From Rhizobiaceae bacterium (GTDB lineage: Bacteria; Pseudomonadota; Alphaproteobacteria; Rhizobiales; Rhizobiaceae), in contig JAEPQK010000002.1 of NCBI GenBank assembly GCA_017640615.1, positions 841,377-905,376 on the forward strand: a DNA stretch of 64,000 nucleotides, read 5' to 3'. Made by a program: the position numbers and the translations under genes. This document shows positions 27,996-36,816 of the stretch, one piece after another. Position 1 is the stretch's first letter, and each line of letters begins with the position of its first letter. Below the pieces are notes generated by a model. That model was not told where the DNA came from. It did not search any database and saw nothing but the letters and a program-made list of their open reading frames with translations.

Positions 27996-28057
27996 CGAAA
28001 ATGCCCGGAAGCAGACAGGTTTGGACCCAGCGTACCGGCGCCCGTTTAGATGAGCCG

Positions 28058-28792
28058 CTACATTGCGCGCTTGAGAAAGGCACGTGTCCTTTCTTCGCGC
28101 GGGTTGGAAAACAACTGCTCCGGCGGCGCCGATTCAATGATGCGGCCTTGATCGAGCACGCACACAAGGTCGGCTGCCTCCTTGGCGAATCCCATTTCAT
28201 GGGTCGCCACCAGCATGGTCATGCCCTCCGCCTTAAGGGTCCGGATAGCATCGAGCACCTCGCCCACCAGCTCGGGATCGAGCGCGGAGGTCACCTCGTC
28301 GAACAGCATGACCTCGGGCTTCATCGCCAAAGCTCGGATAATCGCGACCCGCTGCTGCTGACCGCCGGACAACTGGTCGGGGTAGTGCAGCATGCGGTCG
28401 GCAAGCCCGAAGCGTTCGAACAGAGCTTCTGCCTCCGGCATCAGCTCCTTGCGCGACTTGCGATGGACACGGCGCGGGGCAAGCATCACGTTTTCCAGCG
28501 CCGTCATGTGCGGAAACAGGTTGTAACTCTGGAACACAATGCCGATCCGCCGCCTGATCGGCTGCGGGTCGAGATCGGGATCGGCGATATCGAGCCCGTC
28601 GAGATAGATTTCGCCGTCGTCAATCGGCTCAAGCAGGTTGATACACCTCAAAAGTGTCGATTTGCCTGAACCGGACGATCCGATCAGACAGACAAGCTCG
28701 CCTATCGGGACCTCGAGATTGACGCGCTTGCACACATGGATTGGACCGAAACTCTTGTCCACATCCACCAGCCGCAGCTTAATGTCTGGCAT
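28058..28792 (-). CDS. Polar amino acid ABC transporter, ATP-binding protein
   Basis: 244 residues. Walker A GSSGSGKST (residues 38-46), a Q-loop, the ABC signature LSGGQQQR, Walker B VMLFDEVTSALDPE and switch His in VATHEMGFA. This is the HisP/GlnQ subgroup, which drives import of polar amino acids. It begins on the last base of the permease stop codon (TGATG), showing tight translational coupling in the order binding protein, permease, ATPase. Confidence 0.94.
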   Translation of the reverse strand: MPDIKLRLVDVDKSFGPIHVCKRVNLEVPIGELVCLIGSSGSGKSTLLRCINLLEPIDDGEIYLDGLDIADPDLDPQPIRRRIGIVFQSYNLFPHMTALENVMLAPRRVHRKSRKELMPEAEALFERFGLADRMLHYPDQLSGGQQQRVAIIRALAMKPEVMLFDEVTSALDPELVGEVLDAIRTLKAEGMTMLVATHEMGFAKEAADLVCVLDQGRIIESAPPEQLFSNPREERTRAFLKRAM

Positions 28793-29655
28793 CAGCTCTC
28801 CAGCCTCCTTTGCCTGGACAGCATGTGATCGACAAGGCGCGTCGCCGGCACCGTGATCGTGAGAAAGATCAGCGCCGCCCCCACATAAGGAGTGAAATTG
28901 GCAAGCAGCGATTTATAAACCCCGGCCTGCCGGAGCACCTCGATCGGGCCGATGAACGACAGCAGCGCGACGTCCTTCTGAAGCGCGATGAACAGGTTCA
29001 TCGCCGCCGGCACAATGCGTCTGAATGCCTGCGGTAAAACCACAAACCGCATCGTGTCGGCGTGCGACAGCCCAAGCGACTTCGCCGCCGCCCGTTGGCT
29101 TTCATGAATGGACTCGATGCCGGCCCGGTACACTTCCGACACATAGGCGGAGTAACCGACGATCAGCGCCACGGAGCCCCAGATATAGGGGCTGTTCCAT
29201 GGTCGCGGCAGCCCCAGACCCGGTATGCCGAAGCCGATCAGATAGATAATCAGAATTACCGGAACGCCGCGAAACAGGTCGTTATAGGCCATCGCGAACA
29301 GTTTCAGCGGAAACAGCGCCGGTGAGCGCGCGTCCCGGCACAGCGCGATGACAAGCGCCCATACCGCTATGATCGGCGCACACCAGGCGAAAATCGCGAC
29401 ATCCAGCAGAAACGCTTCCAGCAGCCCCGGAAAGGTCTGCGCGAAGATTTCCCAATTGAAGAAGGATCTCTTGACGCTCTCCCACCCCGGCGTCATCGGG
29501 ATCAGGATAATCAGCGCCCCGAAAACGAGTGTTGTGCTGGTTGCGGCGACAAGAATGCCGCGCCGTTTGTCCCGTCTTTCGCGCAGTTCGCGCCGGCTGA
29601 GTGTTTTGGAGGCGCCGCGCGGCGGCACCTCCGTTCCCTTGTAAAGTAGCGTCAT
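28792..29655 (-). CDS. Polar amino acid ABC transporter, permease
   Basis: 287 residues with an unusually long basic N-terminus (SKTLSRRELRERRDKRRG) before the first membrane helix. Five or six hydrophobic helices are present. The cytoplasmic EAA loop is YRAGIESIHESQRAAAKSLG, and VVLPQAFRRIVPAAMN is the HisM/GlnP-type continuation. Only one permease gene is present, so the complex presumably uses a homodimer. It lies 16 bases after the binding-protein gene. Confidence 0.92.
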   Translation of the reverse strand: MTLLYKGTEVPPRGASKTLSRRELRERRDKRRGILVAATSTTLVFGALIILIPMTPGWESVKRSFFNWEIFAQTFPGLLEAFLLDVAIFAWCAPIIAVWALVIALCRDARSPALFPLKLFAMAYNDLFRGVPVILIIYLIGFGIPGLGLPRPWNSPYIWGSVALIVGYSAYVSEVYRAGIESIHESQRAAAKSLGLSHADTMRFVVLPQAFRRIVPAAMNLFIALQKDVALLSFIGPIEVLRQAGVYKSLLANFTPYVGAALIFLTITVPATRLVDHMLSRQRRLES

Positions 29656-29671
29656 CGACCTCGTCGCGCCG

Positions 29672-30496
29672 CTATTTGATAACGGGAGCGCCGGTCGCCA
29701 CCTGCAGCCATTCGGTTTCTATTTCCGCCAGCTTTCCGTCATCCTTCATTGCGGTCAGCGCGTTGTCGGCGCATTCGCGCAGCGGATTGCCTTCAGAGAA
29801 AAGAAGACCCAGAGCGGTCGGCGCATCCTCGGATTCATCGAACTGGCCAAGAATGACGCCGTCATCCAGCTGCACCGCCGTCACGAACAGCGCCGAGGGC
29901 AGGTCTACGAGCACAGCGTCGATCTGGTTGGCTTTCATCGCCTCCAGCGAGTCGGCCACGTCGCCATAGAGACGGATCGTTACGTCACCGACCAGCTTCT
30001 CTATCAGCTGCGGTGCAGTGGTCCCTTCGGCTGCACCCCAGATTAAGCCCTTGAGCGATTCCACCGTGGGCTTCGCGCCCGCATCGATGGTCGGCTGGCG
30101 TACGACGACAGACTGCGCCGCGACATAATAGGGCTGCGAGAAATCGACGAACTTTTCGCGCTCCTCGGTGATCGAATATTGCTGGAGGTTAAAATCGAAG
30201 TTCTTCTCGCCCGGCTGGATCGCCTGATCGAAGCTCGTGCGGACCCATTTCACCGCATCGCCCTCAAAGCCCATGCGGCGCGCAACTTCCAGCGCCACGG
30301 CGGCCTCGAAACCCTCGCCGGCTTCAGGCGCGTCATTCATCACCCACGGAAAATAGGCCGGGTTGCCGGTGGCAATCGTCAGCACGCCCTCTTCCAGCGT
30401 CTTGCCGGCGGCGCATTCGTTTTGCGCGTGCGCCAGCGAGCCGGCGGCAAACGAAACCGTGGTTGCGAGCAATGCCATTTTGAGAAGTTGCTTCAT
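29672..30496 (-). CDS. Polar amino acid ABC transporter, substrate-binding protein
   Basis: 274 residues from the ATG preceded by GGAGGGATCA. A Sec signal peptide (KMALLATTVSFAAGSLAHA) with likely cleavage after Ala24 sends it to the periplasm. The SBP family 3 fold is shown by GFEAAVALEVARRMG, DFNLQQYSITEEREKFVDFSQPYY and QIDAVLVDLPSALF. The set of residues contacting the ligand amino acid cannot be read confidently, so specificity is open. It is the first gene of the transporter operon and lies 120 bases downstream of tRNA-Leu. Confidence 0.92.
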   Translation of the reverse strand: MKQLLKMALLATTVSFAAGSLAHAQNECAAGKTLEEGVLTIATGNPAYFPWVMNDAPEAGEGFEAAVALEVARRMGFEGDAVKWVRTSFDQAIQPGEKNFDFNLQQYSITEEREKFVDFSQPYYVAAQSVVVRQPTIDAGAKPTVESLKGLIWGAAEGTTAPQLIEKLVGDVTIRLYGDVADSLEAMKANQIDAVLVDLPSALFVTAVQLDDGVILGQFDESEDAPTALGLLFSEGNPLRECADNALTAMKDDGKLAEIETEWLQVATGAPVIK

Positions 30497-30616
30497 TGAT
30501 CCCTCCAATCGAGCCGAAATTGACTTTTGTATTTGCGGATTGACGAACCACAGGCGGCTCGTAAAGTCGAGAACATATCCGGCCTCCCGGCAAGCAACAA
30601 CACGCTGCTGTATTGC

Positions 30617-30702
30617 TGGTGCCCCCTGCCGGGATCGAACCGGCACGACCAAAGGCCGAGGGATTTTAAGTCCCTTGCGTCTACCAATTCCGCCAAGGGG
30701 GC
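30617..30702 (-). tRNA. tRNA-Leu (anticodon UAA)
   Basis: 86 bases on the minus strand, from GCCCCCTTGGCGG to an encoded CCA end. The acceptor arms GCCCCC/GGGGGC pair. The D-arm region is AATTGGTAGACGC, the anticodon stem GGGAC..TCCC carries TAA, and the T-arm is GCCGGTTCGATCCCGGC. A long variable arm (CGGCCTTTGGTCGT) marks it as class II and Leu. It is located between a hydrolase gene and the ABC transporter operon. Confidence 0.96.
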
Positions 30703-30737
30703 ACGCGGCGCAGCGTTACGGGAGCCGGCCCGCGCGA

Positions 30738-31703
30738 TCAAGCGCCGAACGACTTCGCCGCCATGCGGCGGATGAAGGCAACCGCCTTTTCCGGCTCCGC
30801 ATATTGCGGCATATGCCCGACACCTTCGAGCGCCTCCAATTGGAGGTCGGCGACTTTGCCCTCCAGCCACGCGCCATTCGTCTCGAAATCCACCACGCGG
30901 TCAACCATTCCGAAGAATACGCCGACAGGCATCGCCAATTCGCCGTAACGCGTTTCCTGCGTCCGCATCGTTTCGGGCGCTGCCACGAAGTCGGTTGACG
31001 ACGCATAGAAATGGCTCGGCCTCAGCGCCGAAAGCGCGCCGCCGGCTATTGCGTAATCCGCGGGCGGTTGCTGAGGTCCGAACACGAACTCAAGCGTCTG
31101 AGGCCCGTATTTGATCGCGTTCGGCGTCGACACCGTAAAGGCGACCAGCCAGCGGAAGAATGGCGAGCGGATGTTGAGCGCCGCAAATTCGGGCGAGCTG
31201 TGCTCCACATATCTTGTCAGCGGCGAGAACAGCGCAAGGCCCGAAATCCTGTCGGCATGGTTCAATGCCAGCGCCAGCGCGATCGCGCCGCCCAGCGAAT
31301 GGCCGACCACGAGCGGCTTTTCCAATCCTAACTCGTCGATCAGGCGCGCAATGAATGCCGCCTGTTCGTCTGGCGTTACTGGCCCGCCGCGCCGGCGCGT
31401 CGAATAGCCGGAGCCCGGCCTGTCGATGGCGATCAGCCGGAAATCACCCTCAAGTTGCGCAAAAAGCGGCACAGTGAAGTGAAACTGCGTGCCGCCCATT
31501 CCGTGAATGAAGAGGATCGGCCTGCCCGCCCCGCGCTCGACATAGTGGATGCGGTTGCCGTCTATCGTGATGAACTGACCCGGCGGCGGCACCAGCGTTT
31601 CGGCGCGGCGCGCGATGCGGCGTGTCACATGCGCATGATAGCCGGCCACCAGCAAAAGCAGCACCGCAAGGCCGGCAATGATGATGGAAATCCACTCGGC
31701 CAA
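30738..31703 (-). CDS. Membrane-anchored alpha/beta hydrolase
   Basis: 321 residues. An N-terminal transmembrane helix (about 5-24, ISIIIAGLAVLLLLVAGY) is followed by a classical alpha/beta hydrolase: oxyanion LFIHGMGG, IDRPGSGYS, nucleophile elbow VVGHSLGGAIA, and a C-terminal acid (GMVDRVVDF) and His (VGHMPQYAEPEKA). It resembles epoxide-hydrolase and haloperoxidase-like esterases. The substrate is unknown. It lies upstream of tRNA-Leu on the same strand. Confidence 0.85.
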   Translation of the reverse strand: MAEWISIIIAGLAVLLLLVAGYHAHVTRRIARRAETLVPPPGQFITIDGNRIHYVERGAGRPILFIHGMGGTQFHFTVPLFAQLEGDFRLIAIDRPGSGYSTRRRGGPVTPDEQAAFIARLIDELGLEKPLVVGHSLGGAIALALALNHADRISGLALFSPLTRYVEHSSPEFAALNIRSPFFRWLVAFTVSTPNAIKYGPQTLEFVFGPQQPPADYAIAGGALSALRPSHFYASSTDFVAAPETMRTQETRYGELAMPVGVFFGMVDRVVDFETNGAWLEGKVADLQLEALEGVGHMPQYAEPEKAVAFIRRMAAKSFGA

Positions 31704-31759
31704 TTCGGCGTCTCCCCCTCGCCCGGATGCGTCGGGCGGCTCAGCCCGCCCGTCTCATG

Positions 31760-32212
31760 CTATTCCGCCGGGGGACGAATGTCCTGCCGGACCTCAGGCG
31801 TACCGCCGACGAGGCTGCGCCAGAACTTCGCTTTGAAGAACGGACTCTCTCGCGTGAAGGTTCGGTCTGGAAAGAAATGATACCAGCGATAGCCCATATC
31901 GGCATATTGGCGGCCGACATCGGCACGCGCTTCCGCCCCCAGCGCTTCATTGGCCGCCCATACGAGCACGGTGCGCTGGCACCATGAAGGTTTGTAGCGC
32001 ACGATATGGCGGGCAAGCGCCGACGGGTCGAGCACCAGCCGGCCAACGACGCGACGGTAATCGCGCATGCGCGCTGAAATATCGAAAATCAGAATGATGA
32101 TCCCGGCAATGGCCGCCGCCCGCAGAGCGAGCGGAAACGGCAAGCTGGCCACCGTTACCGACGTAGCAAAGAGCGCCATTGGCGGCCAAATGGCCAGCAG
32201 CGATGAAATCAT
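31760..32212 (-). CDS. Conserved hypothetical small membrane protein
   Basis: 150 residues, not recognised as a named family. Two hydrophobic segments near the N-terminus (about 5-22 and 28-46: LALRAAAIAGIIILIF) precede a basic, soluble C-terminal part containing RYKPSWCQRTVLVWAANEAL and RWYHFFPDRTF. Codon use resembles the neighbours, so it is probably a real resident gene. It is 56 bases upstream of the hydrolase and probably cotranscribed with it. Confidence 0.65.
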   Translation of the reverse strand: MISSLLAIWPPMALFATSVTVASLPFPLALRAAAIAGIIILIFDISARMRDYRRVVGRLVLDPSALARHIVRYKPSWCQRTVLVWAANEALGAEARADVGRQYADMGYRWYHFFPDRTFTRESPFFKAKFWRSLVGGTPEVRQDIRPPAE

Positions 32213-32433
32213 GCGTCAAACAACCCGTCGGTTATGACCAGCCCCCGTTGAATCATTCGCATAATACAGCGGGCCTCTCGGTCCAAGGTTATCGCCCCAA
32301 AAAAGTCGCCCAAGGCTTAATTTTCCAAAGTTACGGCCTGCGCGGCAATACCAGCCCGTTCGTGCCGCCGCCATTGCGCACGGCACGGCGTAGCGCTAAT
32401 TGGCCATCAACCCGCCCGCAGAGCGAGACCACA

Positions 32434-33180
32434 ATGAGCGAACAGATCACCGCAGCGATGATCGTCATCGGCGACGAAATCCTCTCCGGGCGAACCAAGG
32501 ACCTTAATATCGGTCATCTGGCCGAAATCATGACGGCGATCGGCATCGACCTGAAAGAGGTCCGTATCGTTTCCGACGACGAGTCGGCGATCGTGGACGC
32601 AGTCAATGCGCTGCGCGGCGCTTACACCTATGTTTTCACCACGGGCGGCATCGGCCCCACACATGACGACATCACCGCCGAAGCGGTGTCGCGCGCCTTC
32701 GGGTTGCCATGCCCTTATGACGAACGCGCCTATGCCACACTAGAGGCCTATTATGCCAAGCGTGGGATCGAATTCACCGAAGCGCGCAAGCGCATGGCGC
32801 GTATGCCGCAAGGTGCGGAGCATATCGACAATCCGATTTCGCTGGCGCCCGGTTTCCGCATCGAAAACGTGCATGTGATGGCGGGCGTGCCTGCGATCTT
32901 CCAGGCCATGCTCGACAATGTGGTCCCAACACTGAAGACCGGCGCGAAGCTGTTGTCGGACAATGTGCATTGTCCGCATGGCGAAGGCGTGATCGGCGAC
33001 CGGCTGGCGGCTATTCAAAAGGAGCATCCCGACACGATCATCGGCTCCTATCCGAAATATCGCGACGGGTCGTTCTGGACCGAACTCGTCATACGCGCCC
33101 GCGATGCGGAAAAGCTGTCGGCTGCCAAGGAGGCGATTGAGACGATGGTCACCGAACTTGCCGGTGCAAAAGGCCCGTAG
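32434..33180 (+). CDS. CinA-family/molybdopterin-binding domain protein
   Basis: 248 residues from the ATG beginning MSEQITAAMIVIGDEILSG. The MoCF_biosynth fold is clear: GDEILSGRTKD, FTTGGIGPTHDDITAEA and PGFRIENVHVMAGVP. This is the COG1058 half of CinA (ADP-ribose/NMN pyrophosphatase-like domain); the C-terminal NMN-deamidase domain of full CinA is absent. Short versions like this are usual in rhizobia. The role may be nucleotide-sugar/NAD metabolite clean-up rather than competence. Confidence 0.85.
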   Translation: MSEQITAAMIVIGDEILSGRTKDLNIGHLAEIMTAIGIDLKEVRIVSDDESAIVDAVNALRGAYTYVFTTGGIGPTHDDITAEAVSRAFGLPCPYDERAYATLEAYYAKRGIEFTEARKRMARMPQGAEHIDNPISLAPGFRIENVHVMAGVPAIFQAMLDNVVPTLKTGAKLLSDNVHCPHGEGVIGDRLAAIQKEHPDTIIGSYPKYRDGSFWTELVIRARDAEKLSAAKEAIETMVTELAGAKGP

Positions 33181-33261
33181 CCCAAATTCCAGTGCGTTTG
33201 ATCGCTGCCAATCTCGCGCCATAGCCGCGCGATATGGTAATTTCCTTCCATGGAGGTTGCC

Positions 33262-34098
33262 ATGAGCATCAAAACCATCGGTGCAGTCGTCTATTGCCGC
33301 GAAGATGCGGCCCGCACGCTGAAGGCTGCGTTCGGTCTGGCCGCCCGCAACGAGTCGCATTTGATCGGCCTTCACGGCGAATATGCGCCAGTACCAGCCG
33401 TCAGCCCACTCGGCGCCCCCGATGCCGGTCTTATCCAGACCGAACTTGAGATGGGCCGCGAACGCTCCGACGAGCTCGGTAAAATATTCAACGAGATGGC
33501 GCGGCGGGAAGGCGCATCAACCGAGTGGCGCGCCGTTTCTGGCTATGCGCAGGAAGAGGCGAGTATCGTGCGCATCGCGCGTGGCTGCGACCTCATCGTT
33601 GTGCAGCAGCAGAACCCTGACGATCCGACACCGCGCGATCCGGGCATCCAGACATTGCTCTTCGAATGCGGCCGACCGGTTCTGGTGGTTCCTTATGCCG
33701 TCGATGTGAACCTTGATTTCAAGCGCGTGCTGGTTGCCTGGAACGGCACCGAGCCTTCCGCCCGGGCAGTGTTCGACGCCCTGCCCTTCATCAAGGCCGC
33801 CGACAGCGTCGAAGTGTTGTGCGTCGATCCGCGCGGCACCGACGACAAGGATTATCCCGTTTCAGGCGCCGACATTGCCGAAGCGCTGGCGCGGCACGGC
33901 GCAAGCGTCACCTTGTCGGGCAAACATAGCGGCGGCCTTCCCGCCGGCGCGTTCATCGAAAACGCATTGGCCGAAGGCAGCGCTGATCTCCTTGTCATGG
34001 GCGCTTATAGCCAGCCATGGCTGAAGCAGTTCTTTTTCGGCGGGGCGACCCGCACGCTGCTGGAAACCATGCCCACTGCGACCTTGATGTCGCGCTAG
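33262..34098 (+). CDS. Universal stress protein (two-domain UspA)
   Basis: 278 residues; the ATG at 33262 has GGAGG six bases upstream, and the ATG at 33250 overlaps that site. Two tandem Usp folds of about 140 residues. The second ends in LLVMGAYSQPWLKQFFFGGATRTLLETMPTATLMSR, which fits the ATP-binding G-x2-G-x9-G-S/T type with partial conservation. Stress-induced nucleotide-binding protein of the cytoplasm. Monocistronic. Confidence 0.88.
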   Translation: MSIKTIGAVVYCREDAARTLKAAFGLAARNESHLIGLHGEYAPVPAVSPLGAPDAGLIQTELEMGRERSDELGKIFNEMARREGASTEWRAVSGYAQEEASIVRIARGCDLIVVQQQNPDDPTPRDPGIQTLLFECGRPVLVVPYAVDVNLDFKRVLVAWNGTEPSARAVFDALPFIKAADSVEVLCVDPRGTDDKDYPVSGADIAEALARHGASVTLSGKHSGGLPAGAFIENALAEGSADLLVMGAYSQPWLKQFFFGGATRTLLETMPTATLMSR

Positions 34099-34230
34099 CT
34101 GGTCCAACCGCTGCCCGCCGACTGATGATTGCCGGCTGGCTGAAGATTCCATAGACAGCTCCTACCGTGCTTGTGCGCGGGCACGGTCTCGCCTCAACCG
34201 GCGACGCCGGCGGAGGCGGAGGCAGGACAA

Positions 34231-35412
34231 ATGGCCGGAATTGCAGTTTTTGTCTTCGCCTATGTGCTCTCACAGTTCTATCGCTCCTTCCTTGCGGTGC
34301 TCACACCGGCACTGACGGCAGACCTCGGCGCGACGAAGGCCGAACTCTCCTTTGCGTCCGGCGTGTGGTTCATCGTGTTTGCGCTGATGCAGTTCGCTGT
34401 CGGCGTGTCGCTCGACCGCTTTGGGCCGCGCCGTACGGCTGGCACACTTCTGGCGCTCGGCGGCGGCGGTGGAGCGCTGCTGTTCTCGGTCGCGCAAACG
34501 CCTACCACCATCAGCATCGCAATGGGCCTCATCGGCGCCGGCTGTTCTCCCGTATTGATGGCGCCGCTCTTCATATTCGCCAAAACCTTCTCGCCGGCGC
34601 GCTTTGCCGTGCTGACCTCCTGGTTTGTGGCAATCGGCTCGCTCGGCAATGTGGTTGGCGCAACGCCCATGGCAGCCGCGGCCGAAGCGTTCGGCTGGCG
34701 CGAGGTGATGGTCGGTCTCGGCGCATTCACGCTGCTGGTGGCGGTGGCGATCTTTGTCATCGTGCGCGATCCGCCGCAGGAAGAAACCGGCGGCGGCACG
34801 GGCCTTTCGGGGTATCTCGAATTACTGCGAATGAAAGTGCTGTGGCCCATAATCCCGCTGATGGCGATCAACTATGCGCCGCCTGCCGGCATTCGCGGGT
34901 TGTGGGCCGGCCCGTATCTAACGGAGGTCTACGGGCTCGATGCACTGGCCATCGGCAACGTCACACTCTTCATGGCCATCGGCATGGTTGCCGGCAGTTT
35001 CCTCTACGGCCCGCTCGATACGATGTTTGGCACGCGCAAATGGGTTGCGGCTGGCGGCAACGTTATCTCGCTCGGTGCGGTCATCGGGCTTGCGCTTTTC
35101 CCGCTTGCGGGCGTTCCGGTCGCCACCGTGCTTCTTGTCATCATCGGTATCGTAGGCATGGGCTACGGAATGATCATGGCGCATGCCCGCGCGTTCTTCC
35201 CGCCCCATCTCACGGGGCGCGGCGTCACGCTGATGAACTTTTTCTCCATCGGCGGCGTCGGCGCCATGCAGTTCGCCACGGGCGGTGTGGTGGCCGGTGC
35301 CTCGGCGCCGGGTGATCCCTCGGTGGCCTATGTGGCGCTATTCACCTTTTATGCTCTTCTCCTCGGCGTCTCGCTATTCATCTATCTGTTTTCGCGCGAT
35401 GCACGCCCCTGA
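34231..35412 (+). CDS. MFS transporter
   Basis: 393 residues from the ATG with GGAGG eight bases upstream. A TTG-initiated extension from 34171 has no support. Twelve hydrophobic segments; the TM2-TM3 loop is GVSLDRFGPRRTAG, the MFS signature. It resembles nitrate/nitrite or CynX-like carriers in general style, but the substrate cannot be deduced. Neighbours (universal stress protein, xanthine phosphoribosyltransferase) give only a weak hint of purine transport. Confidence 0.85.
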   Translation: MAGIAVFVFAYVLSQFYRSFLAVLTPALTADLGATKAELSFASGVWFIVFALMQFAVGVSLDRFGPRRTAGTLLALGGGGGALLFSVAQTPTTISIAMGLIGAGCSPVLMAPLFIFAKTFSPARFAVLTSWFVAIGSLGNVVGATPMAAAAEAFGWREVMVGLGAFTLLVAVAIFVIVRDPPQEETGGGTGLSGYLELLRMKVLWPIIPLMAINYAPPAGIRGLWAGPYLTEVYGLDALAIGNVTLFMAIGMVAGSFLYGPLDTMFGTRKWVAAGGNVISLGAVIGLALFPLAGVPVATVLLVIIGIVGMGYGMIMAHARAFFPPHLTGRGVTLMNFFSIGGVGAMQFATGGVVAGASAPGDPSVAYVALFTFYALLLGVSLFIYLFSRDARP

Positions 35413-35485
35413 CCGCTTGCGTTGAAGCGCCAAACCCGCATAAAGCCTCGGTTCTGTCGATCTTTTGAAGCTACGGACACTACCG

Positions 35486-35986
35486 ATGTCGATGCCCGAG
35501 AAGGCCTTCCCCGTTTCCTGGGACCAATTCCACCGCGACGCACGCGCTCTGGCCTGGCGGTTGGCCGGCACGAATGGCCGCGAATGGCGGGCGATTGTAT
35601 GCATCACGCGCGGTGGACTTGTGCCGGCGGCGATTATCGCGCGCGAGCTCGGGGTGCGGCTGATCGAAACAGTATGCGTTGCCTCCTACCACGACTACAC
35701 CGAGCAGGGTGAGCTGAAGGTTCTCAAGGAAATCGCGCCCGGCCTGACCGAAAATGACGGCGAAGGCGTGCTAATCGTGGACGATCTGACCGACACCGGC
35801 AAAACGGCCGCGATCGTGCGGGCCATGATGCCCAAAGCGCACTTCGCCACCGTTTATGCCAAGCCGAAGGGGCGGCCGCTGGTCGATACCTTCGTCACCG
35901 AGGTTTCGCAGGACACCTGGATCTATTTCCCCTGGGATATGGGCTTCTCGTACCAGAAGCCGATCGCTGAGAATCATCAGGGCTGA
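35486..35986 (+). CDS. gpt: Xanthine(-guanine) phosphoribosyltransferase
   Basis: 166 residues from the ATG beginning [16 protein letters not shown]. Purine salvage enzyme converting xanthine (and guanine) plus PRPP to the nucleotide. The PRPP-binding loop is [14 protein letters not shown] (about 95-108). [17 protein letters not shown] and the C-terminal [10 protein letters not shown] are typical of Gpt rather than hypoxanthine phosphoribosyltransferase. It is 73 bases behind the MFS gene on the same strand. Confidence 0.92.
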   Translation: MSMPEKAFPVSWDQFHRDARALAWRLAGTNGREWRAIVCITRGGLVPAAIIARELGVRLIETVCVASYHDYTEQGELKVLKEIAPGLTENDGEGVLIVDDLTDTGKTAAIVRAMMPKAHFATVYAKPKGRPLVDTFVTEVSQDTWIYFPWDMGFSYQKPIAENHQG

Positions 35987-36207
35987 TCACCGTCGGGCGC
36001 GGACGCGCCACCGGCGCAAATCCTCACAGTCCCGGGCAGGCTCACGCAAGCTCCATGATGCATGGTGCCTGCATGCGAATCTGACTGTCGGTATCGGCCA
36101 ACAGCCAAGATTTCACACTGTTGCCGGATTTTTAACTTTATTAACAATATGCTACACTGGCATAAACTAAGCTGGCAAACGACTTGAAAGGACACTAGGC
36201 GCTCACC

Positions 36208-36699
36208 ATGCTGCTCTCGCATTCGACAAAGCTGCGAATGTTCGACCGTATCCGGATGCTGTTCGGAGGCGCCCCCTGTCTCGTGCAGGCGGCAGCGCTC
36301 ACCTGGCGGCAAAGCAGTGAAGGCGTCGAGATCCTACTCGTCACCAGCCGGGATTCCGGCCGCTGGGTTCTGCCCAAGGGCTGGCCGGAGCGCGAGGAAG
36401 AGCTGTGGGAAGCAGCGGAACGTGAAGCCGGCGAGGAAGCCGGTGTGTCCGGTCCGATTTCGCATACGGCTTGCGGCAGCTATTTCTACGGCAAGGGCAT
36501 GAACCACGACATGGAGCTGCCCTGCGAGGCGCACGTTTTCGCGCTCGAGGTGAAAACGCTCGCCAAGAACTGGCCCGAAAAGCGCGAGCGTACGCGCGAA
36601 TGGTTCTCGGCAAGCGAGGCAGCGGAGCGCGTCGACGAACCCGATCTCGGCGAGCTGATCCTCGCATTTGCCGACAATCCACGACTAAAAGCCGCCTGA
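36208..36699 (+). CDS. Nudix hydrolase
   Basis: 163 residues. A complete Nudix box lies at residues 58-80: Gly58, Glu64, Arg72-Glu73, Glu76-Glu77 and Gly79 match G-x5-E-x7-REU-x-EE-x-G-U exactly, giving metal-dependent pyrophosphohydrolase activity. The surrounding WVLPKGWPEREE and HVFALEV are typical of diphosphoinositol-polyphosphate-phosphohydrolase-like bacterial Nudix proteins. The substrate is unknown. An AT-rich 5' region (about 36120-36170) probably contains the promoter. Confidence 0.88.
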   Translation: MLLSHSTKLRMFDRIRMLFGGAPCLVQAAALTWRQSSEGVEILLVTSRDSGRWVLPKGWPEREEELWEAAEREAGEEAGVSGPISHTACGSYFYGKGMNHDMELPCEAHVFALEVKTLAKNWPEKRERTREWFSASEAAERVDEPDLGELILAFADNPRLKAA

Positions 36700-36816
36700 T
36701 CGCCCGATTCGGGGCTTCGGTCTTGCCGCACCAGCACTGATTTTCTATTGCCGGCTTATAGTCGTCTTCGCGACATGGCGTTGACGGCATTATGATCCTC
36801 CCGTTGCCGGACCGTC

